Source: Chara braunii (Eukaryota > Streptophyta > Charophyceae > Charales > Characeae). Taken from it: 40,362 nt of DNA. The notes under the pieces are model-generated. The model saw nothing but the letters and a program-made list of their open reading frames with translations. It searched no databases and was not told where the DNA came from. Below, in pieces: positions 1 to 11,645 of this stretch; positions within the stretch are counted from its first letter, which is position 1; each line of letters starts with the position of its first letter. Both the position numbers and the translations under genes were made by a program. The stretch spans positions 472,316 through 512,677 of the forward strand of contig BFEA01000113.1 of NCBI GenBank assembly GCA_003427395.1, in the 5' to 3' direction.

Positions 1-7
1 AGGCAAT

Positions 8-241
8 GGTCTGGCCTCAATGCTGCGAGGCCAGGCCAGACCCTGGACCGTCCAGATGGACGGTTCAGCCTCAATCGGCGAGCGGCAGCTTCAAGAGCGC
101 CGCCAGGCCCAAACAAAGTGTCGTTTGGGCCTACCCGCTGGGCTTAGTTCAAAAATCAGGCCTTTAGGGCCTGTAATCCAAAGGTCGGGCCTTTAGGCCC
201 TGGTGTGTTCCTCCGGCCCTAAGTCGGGTCCGGTAGGACCC
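8..241. repeat. Cluster of six short GC-rich hairpins
   Basis: Six perfect short inverted repeats follow one another in 234 bases. The arm pairs are 8-17/33-42, 48-53/58-63, 105-114/123-132 (AGGCCCAAAC/GTTTGGGCCT), 157-162/168-173, 187-192/195-200 and 226-231/236-241. Arms are 6 to 10 bp and loops are 2 to 15 bases. No coding frame or tRNA-like motif overlaps. Such clusters can be the folded end of a mobile element or a transcribed structured RNA, and the sequence does not decide between them. The left side is cut by the window edge. Confidence 0.7.
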
Positions 242-1069
242 GTGTGAGTCGAAGATGCAACACCATACATTGGCGTGACTGACGATGCTTCATACATTAT
301 GGACTATCACACAACCTTCCACGAGTTTCAATATTGTACACGACACTCAAGTGCCAAAGATGAAGCATTGTGAAAAAAATCTCCTTCACGATATTGAACA
401 AATGAAGGATAAGTCATTCAACCCGTGCGGCGTCTCTGACTCCACGATGGGCAAGACGCAAATGTTCAACGCATATGGGAAACCCTTTCGTGCTGATCAA
501 GAATCTGGAATGTCGTAGACAAGGACCTCAAATTTCAGGTTTTGCATCCATAAAAACAACAGTCAATCAACATCATTAGGTACACATATTTACGTCCCAA
601 ATACTCTATGGTATTTAAATCCGCAAATTTCTAACTTCAACTGCCACTACTACGGGTGGCATGATACGTATGCAGCACTAACACACACATCCTTTCCTTT
701 ACCTTAATCCAATACGATTATCAAACCACCTCTTCATCCCTGACACACCTATTAAATAAAAAAATAAGATTATCGTTTTACTTTGATCATTTGTCTACTT
801 CTAACTTGGGTTCGTTCACTGAGGACCTCAATAGGCAGCCAAGATCCCCAGTAGCAGCGTCACTTGTCGAGGCGACGATAGAGCGAACATGGCGAGGGAA
901 AAAGAAACATCGCTCTCTCACTTCTTAACCGTTTTCAGTAGGGTAAAAACGCTTTGGGGGTGGAGGGGTCTGGCGATTCTCCCTCATTAGGGTTTGGCAC
1001 GTAGCTGGGTACATAATTGATTGAGATGTTGCCAGGAAAAGGTTAATTCACATTCTTGGTTTGATGGGC
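242..1069. other. Unassigned intergenic stretch
   Basis: I see no supportable gene, RNA or mobile element here. The longest plus-strand open stretch (285-518, 77 codons) has no recognisable domain and no splice context. Composition is mixed, with AT-rich parts around 590-790. Confidence 0.5.
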
Positions 1070-1260
1070 AGTGAATCCCCTCCTTTAAGGACAATCAATG
1101 TTGTGTGTCATCTACAACTTACAATTTGCTGCACTTTGTAATTGGGATGTTGGACCCGGTTTCCAGCTGGTGCAACTCCCCACCAATAGATTCAAGCCAT
1201 CTATAACAAGGGGCCTATTACTGGTGTATGCTCTTATCACCCCCAATATTAGGCATCCCG
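1070..1260 (+). repeat. Dispersed two-hairpin repeat, copy A
   Basis: This is the leftmost copy of a family seen at least seven times in the window. It holds the core 'TTGGACCCGGTTTCCAGC' near 1150, then the conserved block CTCCCCACCAATAGATT, then a second hairpin at about 1211-1258 with the loop TGTATGCTCTTATCA. The upstream part (1070-1105, with GGACAATCAATGTTG) matches the upstream part of copies C and F, so the full unit is near 200 bp. No coding capacity is visible. A SINE or a MITE are both possible. Confidence 0.7.
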
Positions 1261-1324
1261 TGTATGTTTTTGTTATTAGAAAAAAAAAATAAAAAAAATG
1301 TGTTTATAATATTCTACTAGGTAA

Positions 1325-1558
1325 GTGCTTTCGGTGCGGGCGGTGCGGTCCATGCCCGCAAAAATAAGAAATGTTGTAGGCAACCTGACACGAACCACTC
1401 GCATAAACTGAAACAAACCTTAAAAAAAAAAAAAAAGGAATCACAGAGTAATAAAGAATACTAGCCTAAAACTGGTTAGTGGTTACCGAGTCTTAGTTTA
1501 ATTGACAAATAGCTTTGTGTCCGCGGTGCAGGCGGTACGAGCTACGCCCACAACCAAA
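1325..1558 (+). repeat. Two related ~45-bp segments (direct repeat)
   Basis: The segment at 1325-1366 and the segment at 1512-1558 share the pattern gctttnggtgcgggcggtgcg...cgcccgcaa in diverged form. They are about 187 bases apart, separated by an A-rich run. They resemble remnants of a local duplication. No function is evident. Confidence 0.35.
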
Positions 1559-1579
1559 ACTACCGAAATGGTAAAGAAA

Positions 1580-4500
1580 GTACCATAGAGTAGAGGGGAG
1601 TGTCGTAGAGTGCCGTAAAGTGTCGTAGAGTGTCATAGAGTGTCATAGATTGTCATAGAGTAGAGTAAAGTAGAGTAGACTATATAGTACAGTAGAATGT
1701 CGTAGAGTGTCATAGAGCATAATACAGTGTCATAGAGTAAAGTAGAGTATCATAGAGTGACGTAGAGTGTTGTAGAGTGTCGTAGCGCGTCGTAGAATAA
1801 AGTATAATATCATAGAGTGTCGTAGAGTAGAGTAGAGTCATAAAGTTGAATAGAGTGTCATAGAGTGTTGTAGAGTGTCGTAGAGTAAAATACAGTAGAA
1901 TGTCGTAGACGAGAGTAGAGAGTCGTAGAGTAGAATATAGTAGAGTGGATTGTTATAAAGTAGATTGTCATAGAGTAGAGTAAAGTAAAGTAAATAAAGT
2001 AGAGCAACTTTGAGTAGAGTAAAGTAGAGTAGATAGAGTAGAGTAAAGTGTCACAGAGTGTCCTCGAGTAGATGACAATAAAGTGTCGTAGAGTAGAGTA
2101 TTGTAGAGTAGAGTAGAGTAGAGTAAAGTATCACGGAGTAGGTAGAGTAGAGTGTAGTAGAGTAGTGTTGTAGAGTATCGTAGAGTATAGTAGAGTATCG
2201 CAAAGTGTCGTAGACTGTCGTCGAGTGTCGTAGAGTAGAGTAGAGTGTCATAGAGTGTCGTAAAGTGTCGTAAACCGTCGTAGAGTAGAGTAAAATGGAG
2301 TAAAGTATCATAGAGTGTCGTAGAGAAGAGTAGAGTGTCATAGAGTAAAGTAAAGTCGAGTGTCATAGTGTAGAGAAAAGTAGAGTAAAGTAGAGTGTCG
2401 TACAACAAAGTAGAGCAGAGTGTCGTATAGTGGTGTAACGTAGAGTAGAGTGTCGTAGAGTATCGTAAAGTAGAGTAGGCTCAGTAAAGTAGAGTAGAGT
2501 GTCATAAAGTGTAGTAGTATAGATTGTCGTAGAATATAGTATAATGTCGTAAAGTAGAGTAGAGTAGAGTGTCGTCAGGTTAAGTAGAGTGTTATAAAGT
2601 TTCATAGAGTATAGTAAAGTAGATCGCCGTAGAGTAGAGTACAATGTCGTAGAGTAGAGTAGAATAGAGTAAAGTGTCATAGAGTAGAGTAGAATAAAGT
2701 GTCGTAGAGTAGAGTAGAATAGAGTAAAGTGTCGTAGAGTATAATACAATATGGTAGCGTAAAGTGTCGTAGAGTAGAGTAGAGAAGAGCGTCGTAGAGT
2801 CTCGTAGAGTAGAGTAAAGTAGAGTAAAGTAGAGTAGAGTGTCGTAGAGTGTTGTCGAGTGTGTCGTCGAGTGCAGTAGAGTAGAGTGTAGTAGAGTAGA
2901 GTTGTAGAGTAGAATAAAGTAGAGTGTTGTCGAGTATGGCAGAGTAGAGTGGATACAGTACAGTAGAGTAGAGCCGAGTAGGGTCGAGAGGGTCATAGAG
3001 TAAAGTAGAGTAGAGCAGAGTGCGGTAGAGTGTCATAGAGTAGAGTATAGTACAGTAGAGTGTCAAAGAGTGTCGTCGAGCAAAGTAGAGTGTCGTAGAG
3101 TGTCGTAGAGTACAATTGAGTGTCGTAGAGGTTCATAAAGCAGAGTAGAATGTCGTAGAGTAGAGTGTTGTAGAATGTAGTAGAGTACAGTAGAGTAGAT
3201 TAAACTATTGTAGAGTAGAGTAGAGTAGAGTAGAGTAGAGTAAAATGATGTAGAGCGACGCATAGTGTAGACTAGAATAGAGTAGAGTAGAGTAGAGTAA
3301 AGTGACATAGAGTGACGTACAATGTCATAGAGTGTCGTAAAGTACAGTAGAGTGTCGTAGACTGTCTAGAGTAGAGTACAGTGTCGTTGAGTGTTGTCGA
3401 GTATATTATAGTAGAGTTTTGCAGTACAATCGAGGTTTTGCAGTACAGTCGAGTATGGTAAAGTAAATTATCGTAGAGTAGAGTAGAGAGTTGTAGAGTA
3501 GAGTGTCACAGATTAGAGTAGAGTAGAGTAAAATAGAATAGAGTGTCGTAAAGTAGAGTGTCATATAGTAGAGTAGAGTGTCGCAAAGTAAAGTAGAGTG
3601 TTGTAGAGTAGAGTAGAGCAAAGTAGAGTGGGTAGAGTACAATAAAGTAGAGTGGAGTAGAGTAGAGTAGAGTGTTGTAGAGTAGAAGAGTAAAGTGTCA
3701 TAGAGTAGAGTATAGTAGAGAAGGGTGTTGTAATGTAGAGTAGAGTAGAGTAAAGTGTCGTAGAGTAAAATAGTAAAGTGTCATAGAGTACTGTATAGTA
3801 GAGCAGAGTGTTGTAATGTAAAGTAGAGTAGAGTGTCGTAAAGTGTTGTAAAGTTGAATAAAGTAGAGTATTGTAGAACGCCTTAAAGTGTCATAAAGTA
3901 GAGTACAGTTGAGTTGAGTTTTTTAGAGTGTCGTACAATGTCTTAGAGTACAATAGAGTGTCGTAGAGTGTCATAGAGTAGAGTAGAATGTCGTCGAGTG
4001 GATGACAATAGAATGTCGTTGAGGGGAGTAGAATGTCGTTGAGTAGAGTAGAGTATCGTAGAGTAAATTGTCGTAGAGTAGTGTAGAGTAGAGTAGAGTA
4101 GTGTAAAGTACAATAGAGTAGAGTAAAGTAGAGTAGAGTAGAGTAGAGTAGAGTAGAGTAGAGTAAAGTAGAGTGTCGTGGAGTATCGTAGAGTAGAATG
4201 TTGCACAGTAGAGTGTCCTAGACTAGAGTTAAGGGTCATAGAGTGTCGTAGAGTAAAGTAGACTGTCGTAGAGTGTCGTAGAGTGTCATAGAGTATCGTA
4301 AAGTACAATGTCGTAGAGTAAAGTAGAGTGTCCTAGAGTGTCCTATAGTGTCTTAGAGTATAATAGATTGTCATAGAGTAGAGTAGAGTAGAGTAAAGTG
4401 TCGTAGAGTAGAGTGTTGTAGAATAGAGTAGAGTGTCGTACAGTGTCGTTGAGTAGAGTAAAGTGTCATAGAGTAGAGTAGAGTGTCGTTGAGAAGAGTA

Positions 4501-7500
4501 CAGTGTCTTAGAGTAGAGTAAAGTCTCATAGAGTGTCGTATAATAGAGTAGAATGTCGTAGAGTAGAGTAGAGTACTATGTCGTACAGTAGAGTAAAGCA
4601 GACTGAGTGAAGTAGAATGCCATAAAGTAGAGTACAATGTCGTAGAGTGTCGTAGAGTGTCGTAGAGTAGAGTACAGAAAAGTCGAGTAGAGTGTCGTAG
4701 AGTTAAGTAAAGTAGAGTAGAGTGTCGTACAGTAGAGTAGAGTTGAGTGTCGTAGAGTAGAGTAGAGTAGAGTGTTGTTGTCGAGTATAATAAAGTGGAG
4801 TGTTGTAGAGTGTCTTAGAGTAGAGTACAGTGTTGTAGAGTAGAGTAAAGTAGAGTGGGTAGACTAGAGTGAAGTAGAGTGGAGTAGAGTGTCGTACAGT
4901 AGAGTAAAGTGTCATCGGGTAGACTAGAGTAGAGTGTCGCAGAATAAAGTGTTGTAAAGTTTCTTAGAGTAGAGTAGTGTAGTAGAGTAGAGTAAAGTAG
5001 AGTGTCATATAGTGGCGTAGATAGAGTATAGAGTGTCATAAAGTACAGTAGAGTGTCTTAGAGTAGAGTAGAGTGAAGTACAGTTTGTAGAGTGTTATAG
5101 TGTGTAGTAAAGTGTCATGGAATGTCGTAGAGTGTCGTAAAGTAGAGGGTCGTGGGGTAGAGACGAGTATAGTAGAGTAGAGTGCCGCCGAGTATCATAG
5201 AGTAGAGTGTCGAGTAGAGTCTTGTGTCATAGAGTAGAGTACAATAAAGAAAAGTGTCATAGAGTAGAGTAGAGTAAAATAGAGTGTTGCAGAGTAGAGT
5301 GTCGTAGAGTAGCGTATCGTAGATTAGAGTGTTATAGAGTAGAGTAGAGTGTCGTAGAGTAAACTAGATGTCATAGAGTGTCGTTGAGTAGAGTAGAGTA
5401 TGGTAGAATGGAGTAGAGTAGAGTAGTGTCGTAGAGTAGAGAAGAGTGTCATAGAGTGTTGTGTAGTATAATAGAATGGAGTAGAGTAGAGAAGAGTGTC
5501 ATAAAGAAGAGTAAAGCGTTGTAGAGTGTCGTAGAGTGTCGTGGAGTGTCGTGGAGTGTCGTACACTAGAGTAGAGTAGAGTGTCGTAGAGTAAAATGTC
5601 GTAGAGTGTAGTGGAGTGAAGTAGAGTAGAGAAAGAGTAAAGTATAGTCGAGTGTTGTAGAGTATCGTAAAGTATAATCGAGTGTCGTAGAGTATCGTGA
5701 GTAGAGTGTCGTAGAGTGTCGTAGAGTAGAGTATCCTAAATTAAAGCAAAGTAGAGTAGCAGAGTAGAGTGTCGTGGAGTAGAGTGTCGTAGAGTAAAGA
5801 GTTCTAGAGTAGAGAAGAGTAGAGTAGAGTAGAGTAGAGTAAAGTAGAGTAGAGTGTCATAAAGTGTCGTAAAGTATAGTAGAGTAGAGTGTCGTAGAAT
5901 AGTGTAAAGTAGAGTAGAGTAGAGTGTCATCAAATGTTGTATAGTAGAGTCGATCTTCCTAGAATAGAGTATGGTATCATATAGTAGAGTAAAGTAGAGT
6001 GTCGTCGAGTACAGAAAAGTCGAGTGTCGTAGCATGTCGTAGATTAAAGTACAGTGTCATAGAGTGTTGTAGAGTATTGTAGAGTAAAGTGTCGTAGAGT
6101 GTCATAAAATATCGTTGAGTAGAGTAAAGTAGAGTACAAAAGAGTAGTGTAGAGTAGAGTGTCGTCAAGTAGAGTACAATGGGTGGAATAGAGAAAAGTA
6201 GGAGTAGAGTAGAGTACAGTATCGTAAAGTAGAGTGGAGTAGAGTGGAGTAAAGTGTCGTAGAGTAGAGTGTAGTAGAGTATAATGTCGTAGAGTAGAGT
6301 ATAGTAGAGTAAAATGTCGTAGAGTAGAGTAGCATCGAATATAGCATACTAAAGTTTTGTGGAGTATCGTAGAGTGTCGTACAGTACAGTAGAGTGTCGT
6401 GGAGTGTCGTAAAGTAGAGTAGAGTCATAAAGTACAGTAGAATGTCATAGAGTGTCGTAATGTAAAGTAGAGTAGCGTACAATACAGTAGAGTACATAAG
6501 AGTAGAGTGTCGTAAAGTTTCATAGATTAGAATGTCATAGAGTGTCGTAGAGTAGAGTAAAGTGTCTTAAGTATCGTAGAGTATAGTAGAGTACAATAAA
6601 GTAGAGTGGCGTTGAGTTTCGTAGATTAAAGTGTCGTATAATAGAGTGGAGTGTCATTAAGTGTCGTAGAGTATAGTAGAGTATATTATTGTAAAGAAAA
6701 GTAGATTGTCATAGATTGTCGTAGTGTAGAGTATAGTAAAGTAGAGAAGAGTAGAGCAGAGTAGAGTGGACTGGAGTAGAGTGTCGAAGAGTATCGTAGA
6801 CTGTCGTAGAGTGTCATAGAGTAGAGTAGAGAATCGTAAAGTGTCGTAGAGTACAGTGTTGTGGGGTAGAGTAAAATAGACTGTCATAGAGTACAGTAAA
6901 GTACAGTGTCGTAGAGTAGAGTAGAGTTGTCGTTGAGTAGAGTTTCATAGAAAAAGAGTACAGTAGAATGTCGTAGTGTCGTAGGGTAGAGTATCATAGA
7001 GTAGGGTAGAGTCCGCACAATAGAGTGTCGTAGAGTAGAGTCATGAAGTAGAGTGTCGTGAAGTAGAGTAAATTGTCGAAGAGTAGAGTAGTGTAGAGTA
7101 AAGTAGAGTTTCGCAGAGTAGAGTAAAGTAGAGTAAAGTAGAGTAGAGTAGAGTAGAGTGAAGTATAATAGACTAAAGTGTTGTAGAGTAGAATAGAGTG
7201 TCGTAGAATGTCGTAAAGTTGAGTATAGTAGAGTTTTATAATGCCGTAGAGTGTCGTGGAGTGTCATAAAGTCTTGTAGAGTGTCATAGAGTAGAATATA
7301 ATATCGTAGAGTAAAATAAGAGTGTTGTAGAGTAGAGTAGAGTAGAGTAGAGTGAGGTTTTGTAAAGTTTTCGACAGTGTCGTACAGTGTCGTAGAGAAA
7401 AAAATTGTAGTCTTTTAGAATGTTGTATAGTGTTGTAGAGTGTCATAGAGTATAGTAGACTAAAGTGTCGTCGATAAGATTATAGTAGTGTCGTAGAGGA

Positions 7501-9305
7501 GAGCAGAGTGTCGTTATGTAGAGTAAAGTATCGTTATGTCGAGTAGAGTATCGTAAAGTAGATTGTCGTAGAGCAGAGTAGAGTAGAGTTGAGGATCGCA
7601 GAGTATCGTAAAATAGAGTAGAGTGTCGTATACTGTCGTAAAGTGTCGTAGCGTGTTGTAGAGTAGAGTGTCACAAAGTAGAGTAGAATGTCGTAGAGTA
7701 AAGTAGATTGTTATAAAGTGTTGTAGAGTAGAGTAGAGTAGAGTAGAGTAGAGTGTCATAGAGTACAATGTCGCAAATTGAAGTAGAGTATCATAAAGTG
7801 TTTTAAAGTTAGTAGAGTATCGTAGAGTAGAATAAAGTAAATTGTCGTAGAGTAACGTAAAGTGTCGTAGAGTACAATGTCGCAAATTAAAGCCGAGTAT
7901 CCTAAAGCGTCTTAGAGGCAGTAGAGTGTCGTAGAGTAGAGTAAAGTAAATTATCGTCGAGTAAAGTAATGTGTTGTAGAGTAGAGTAGAGTGTTGAAGA
8001 GTGTTGTAGAGTAGAGTAGAGTAGAGTACAGTAGAAAAGAGTAGAGTGTCTTAGAGTAGAGTAGAGTAGAGTGTCACTGAGTAGAGTACAATAGAGTAGA
8101 GTAGAGTAGATTATTGTAGAGTGTCTTAGAGTAGAGTAAAGTGTAGTAGAGTAAAGTGTAGTAGAGTACAGTCGAGTAAAGTAGAGTAGAGTATTGTAGA
8201 GTGTCTTAGAGTAGAGTAAAGTGTAGTAGAATACAGTGGAGTAAAGTAGAGTAGAGTGGGTAGAGTATACTAAAGTAGAGTGGAGTAGAGTATAGTAAAG
8301 TGGAGTAGAGTGTCGTTAAGTGTCATAGAGTAGACTATAGTAGAGTAGAGTAGAGTAAAGTTGAGTAGAGTAGAGTAAAGTAGAGTAAAGTAGAGTAAAG
8401 TAGAGTGTTTTAGAATGTCATAGAGTACGATACAATGTCGTAAAGTGTCGTAGAGTAGAGTAGAGTGTTGCACAGTGTCGTAGAGTAAAGTAAAGTAGAG
8501 TGTCGTTGAGTGTTATAGATTGTCGTAAAGTATAGTAGAGTGTCATAAAGTAGATTGTCGTAGAGTAGAGTAGACTGTCGTAGATTGTCGTATCGTAAAG
8601 TAGATTGTCGTAGAGTAGAGTAGACTGTCGTAGATTGTCGTAGAGTACAGTAGACTGTTGTAGATTGTCGTAGAGTACAGTAAAGCAGAAGAGAGTAGAG
8701 CGGAGTGGAGTACATTAGAGTAGAGTGTCGTAGTGTCATAAAGTAGAGTGTCGTAGAGTGTCATAAAGTAAAGTAGAGTGTGTTAGAGTCTTGTAGAGTA
8801 AAGTGTTATAGAGTAGAGTAGAGTAGAATAGAGTAGAGTGTTGTAGAGTGTTGAAGAGTAGGGTAGAGTACGTACAGTAAAATGTCGTAGAGTAGAGTGT
8901 CGTGAAGTAGAGTGGAAGAGATTGTCGTAGACTAGGTTGTTGTAGAGTAGAGTGTCGTAGAGTAGATTGTCATAGAGTAGAGTGTCGCATAGTAGAGTGT
9001 CGTAGAGTATCGTAGAGTGGAGTAGAGTAGAGTGTCGTATAGTATCATAGAGTGTCGTAGAGTATAGTCGTAGAGTACAGTTATGTAGAGTAGAGTGTCG
9101 TAGAGTGTTGTAGAGTAGAGTGGAGTAAAGTAGAGTAGATTAGAGTGGAGTAGAGTAGAGAGTAGAGTAGAGTGTCGTAGAGTACAGTAGAGTGTCGGAG
9201 AGGAGAGAAAAGGAGAGTAGAATAAAGTAGAGTGGAGTAGAGTGTCGTAGAGTAGAGTGTTGTAGAGCACAATAGAGAAGACTAGAGAAGAGTGTCGTAG
9301 AGTAA
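1580..9305. repeat. 7.7-kb degenerate pentamer satellite (GTAGA/GTGTC)
   Basis: About 7.7 kb is built almost entirely from 5-base units. GTAGA is the most common, interspersed with GTGTC, ATAGA, GTAAA and single-base variants, often in the order GTAGA GTAGA GTGTC GTAGA GTGTC ATAGA. Some junctions slip by a base, as in GTCGTCGAG. The plus strand is rich in G, A and T and has little C. The minus strand is therefore C/T-rich and nearly free of stop codons, which produces long spurious frames reading like LYSTLLYDTLRHST. These are not genes. Units are highly diverged from one another, so the array is old or mutates quickly. The edges are gradual at 1575-1600 and abrupt near 9305. Confidence 0.95.
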
Positions 9306-9425
9306 TTGTTTTCTTTCAAAGTTGCGGGCCAGCTCCGTGCCCCCCACAGTTCGAACTGTGTCAGACATTCAGCTACTTATCAGGAGGTTGAACCCTGACA
9401 GTTTGGATGCATTTGACAGGTGGAT

Positions 9426-9436
9426 GTGTTTGTGTT

Positions 9437-9483
<47 letters not shown>

Positions 9484-9556
9484 CTCTGTGTCTGTGTCTA
9501 CATACGTGTGTGCCTGTGTGTGTGTGTGTGTGTGTGTCCATGTCTGTGTGTGTGTC
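9426..9556. repeat. (TG)n microsatellite, interrupted
   Basis: Two long TG runs (about 9440-9480 and 9515-9537) with TC, TA and CA interruptions. Apparent frames through it encode only VCVC or THTH strings and are not genes. Confidence 0.95.
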
Positions 9557-9579
9557 ACGTGATCGGTAGCACAAGTCCA

Positions 9580-9712
9580 TGAGGGCTTTTTCTCACTTAT
9601 TTTGGCGACCAAGTGCACTCAGTCTGTAGGCTTTTTCTCACCTATTTGGCGACCAAGTGCACTGTAGGCTTTTTCTCACCTATTTGGGGACCGGTAGCAC
9701 AGGTGGATGAGG
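9580..9712 (+). repeat. Three short tandem repeats, unit ~38-44 bp
   Basis: The phrase GGCTTTTTCTCACCTATTTG followed by GCGACCAAGTGCACT occurs at about 9583-9620 and 9628-9663, and in shortened form at 9666-9692. The array is bracketed by two similar phrases, CGGTAGCACAAGT near 9563 and CGGTAGCACAGGT near 9692. That suggests a duplication of the surrounding sequence with internal expansion. Confidence 0.75.
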
Positions 9713-9800
9713 GTGTGTGTGCATGCATGTGTGTGTGTGTGCGGGGTTGGGGGGGGGGGNGGGCGGGCAGGCGGGTGTGCGTGGGGGTGGGGTGTCGTTC
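9713..9800. repeat. GT/G-rich tract with one unresolved base
   Basis: A TG-rich stretch passes into a long G run containing a single N at 9760, then GGGCGGGCAGGCGGG. The N inside a homopolymer points to low-quality assembly. The 253-codon plus frame crossing this tract has microsatellite-encoded and low-complexity content, and I do not call it a gene. Confidence 0.7.
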
Positions 9801-9984
9801 AGTTCTTTTTTTCCCAGCGACAAAAAAACGAACATCGGAGGCAAAAGAAAAAATTGAAAACGAAACGACAGACTGCCTGCCCACGAAAACGACAACGATG
9901 GCCAAAAAGAAAAATAATAATAGAAAAGTAAAACGACAGACTGCCCGCACCACAAAAACAAAAAGAAAAAAATTGAAAAGCAAG

Positions 9985-10279
9985 CCGCTTATCGACGGCG
10001 GCCGCTTCAAGATATTCCCTCGCATCTACGCCCACTGCTGCCCAGCCCCATGGGCGCGCACACTTGTTTTATGGCGCGCTGTGAACACTTTGGTACGCGC
10101 ACCGCTCTACACGCCCCCCCGCCAAAAGCAAACCGCTTATCGACGACAGTCGCTTCAAGATATTCCCTCACACTTATGCCTACCGACGCCCGGCCGAATG
10201 GGCGCGCACACTCGTTTCATGGCGTGCTGTGAACAATACGGTACGCGTACCGCTCTACACGCCCCTCCGCCCTCGATCG
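9985..10279 (+). repeat. 148-bp tandem duplication, two copies
   Basis: The segment starting CCGCTTATCGACGGCG at 9985 is repeated from 10133, with a period of 148 bases. Both copies contain CGCTTCAAGATATTCCCTC, a GGGCGCGCACAC block and CCGCTCTACACGCCC. The copies differ by scattered substitutions. The repeat sits at the end of a Lys-rich low-complexity frame, which I do not consider a gene. Confidence 0.85.
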
Positions 10280-10931
10280 CCTTCATCCGCTGGCCCTCAC
10301 TGAGAGTTCGACTGGATTTCGGAGCGCAGCAGACCACCGACCTCCCCCCACGGCCAATCCTCCTGAAGGGATAGGATATTAAGATGACGGTCCCAATGCT
10401 GATATATCCACCTTTGGTCTCAATAAGAGACGTTGGCTTGACAATCAGTGAAATCAGAGTTTGTGGTTTCCCCCGCTTAACAGTGGGAGGTCAGGAATGG
10501 GGAGTTCTGGGTGGTAGTCTCTCCATCCTTTACGGGATGAAACAAATAGAACTATGATCCTGTATAGCATACTGAATGGAAAGCAAACAACTTGAGTGCT
10601 AAAAGAATTGGGAATTTGGGCCACGACTCTCTCCCTGCCTTTCTGTTGATCTACAGTAGTACCCCGCATAGGTCTGACTATGTCCACCCCATCACTCTCT
10701 TTTGCTGAGCAGGAGGCAGAAGGATGTACACAATATTGTTGTCGCATGCAACGAACTTGACGTGTTCACTGTGAAAGTAAAGCCTCACACATTAAGTTCT
10801 AATTGCAACTTTGTCTTTCTTGCTGAGTTGAATGCTACTTGTACTGTGAAATCGACCGTGCCGGGCATGATAAGAGCCCAAGTGTTGAGCTGGATTATTT
10901 TTTATATATATACTTTTTAAAGCACCACCGA
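10280..10931. other. Unassigned stretch
   Basis: Short frames on both strands (for example 10454-10747 minus and 10702-10920 plus) show no recognisable motif, no repeats and no convincing splice context. I see nothing supportable here. Confidence 0.4.
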
Positions 10932-11031
10932 GACTGCTAGGTGTGGTGATAAGCAGCCACTCCTAGCATCTCAGCAGACGACTCCATTCTGTGGGGAGTA
11001 GCACCTGCTGGAAACTGGGTCTAACATCCCT
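10932..11031 (-). repeat. Dispersed two-hairpin repeat, copy B
   Basis: The repeat reads on the minus strand. The CTGCTGGAAACTGGGTCTAA core lies at 11007-11026, the CTCCCCACAGAATGGAG block follows, and hairpin 2 is at 10936-10970 (TGCTAGG...CCTAGCA) with the loop sequence GCTTATCACCAC. The arms of hairpin 2 differ from other copies but still pair. Confidence 0.7.
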
Positions 11032-11444
11032 GATACAGAAGTCTTATAGAAAAACAATGGCACCATCAAGTTTGCAGGTCTGTACAGCCTCTTCAGTCCA
11101 ATGTGGACAACCAGATAGATCATCATACCTTGCTGTACTAAACCCTTGTTGAAAAAATATAAAGCGTGCCAACTGTTGGCTTCTCCATCCCTCCCTATTC
11201 CGTACCATCGTAAGTCCACCAAAGCAAGACTTAGGTCAACAGGACAGAAGGGATCAGGGAAAAGATCTGGAGGTCTCAGTGAAGCTCCTGGCTGGATGTT
11301 GAACCAACCCTGCAAGATGATGTGATAATCACTTTTAAAAGGGGTGTTCTCTCCCTTGAGGAACCCCCCAGCCAGTCCAATGTCAATTTTTGAATTATGT
11401 TGTATATCCGGCTTTTGATGAAAATTTTGTAATTTGGCTTTCAT
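11032..11444 (-). CDS. Candidate exon / hypothetical open frame
   Basis: A minus-strand frame beginning MKAKLQNFHQKPDIQ at 11444 has unusually varied, non-repetitive protein composition for this window, with stretches such as GWFNIQPG, DPFCPVDLSLALVDLRWYG and SWHALYFFNKG. It runs on through repeat copy B to a stop at 10971, so its last ~20 residues are repeat-derived. The frame is also open upstream to about 11571, through the small TIR element at 11487-11645. A donor-like AAG|GTATGA after ...KGLVQQ (near 11138) and an acceptor-like CAG just before the first ATG suggest an internal exon of a spliced gene. I do not recognise the family. It could equally be chance open sequence. Confidence 0.25.
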
Positions 11445-11486
11445 GCTGACCCAGTGGACCCAAATCTCTGTTTGTACAAATTGCTG

Positions 11487-11645
11487 AAACCACCAGTACT
11501 TCCGAGAATCGCGCCTTGTTAACGGCCAGCCAAAAGAAAAAATGGCAATGTTTCCTGGACTGAATTTCTACTAGGAACCCAGGTGCGTTCATCCTGAAAG
11601 TCGCGGCCGCTAACGAGCCGCGACTCTGGGAAGCACTGGTGGTTT
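11487..11645. mobile_element. 159-bp MITE with 41-bp terminal inverted repeats
   Basis: The left arm 11487-11527 (starting AAACCACCAGTACTTCC) and right arm 11605-11645 (ending CACTGGTGGTTT) are inverted copies, with 6 differences in 41 bases. The 77-base interior has no coding content. A clear target-site duplication is not visible. The same termini and nearly the same length recur at 37189-37353, which supports a real non-autonomous DNA transposon family rather than a chance hairpin. Confidence 0.85.

Noticed and set aside
1968-9272. Many long minus-strand frames reading LYSTLLYDTL
   Set aside because: They are generated by the pentamer satellite, whose C/T-rich strand is nearly free of stops. 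No start context, domain or non-repeat sequence.
1580-9305. Telomeric or CRISPR-like array
   Set aside because: Units are 5 bp without spacers, do not match known plant or algal telomere repeats, and the array is internal.
9340-9362. tRNA T-loop-like AGTTCGAACT
   Set aside because: It is a short palindrome (ACAGTTCGAACTGT) with no A box or cloverleaf around it.
9322-9618. Frames through the TG microsatellite (VCVC / THTH)
   Set aside because: Dinucleotide repeats encode these in every frame.
9613-10374. 253-codon plus-strand frame
   Set aside because: Built from a tandem repeat, a G run with an unresolved base, a Lys-rich A tract and a 148-bp duplication read in different phases. No conserved protein signal.
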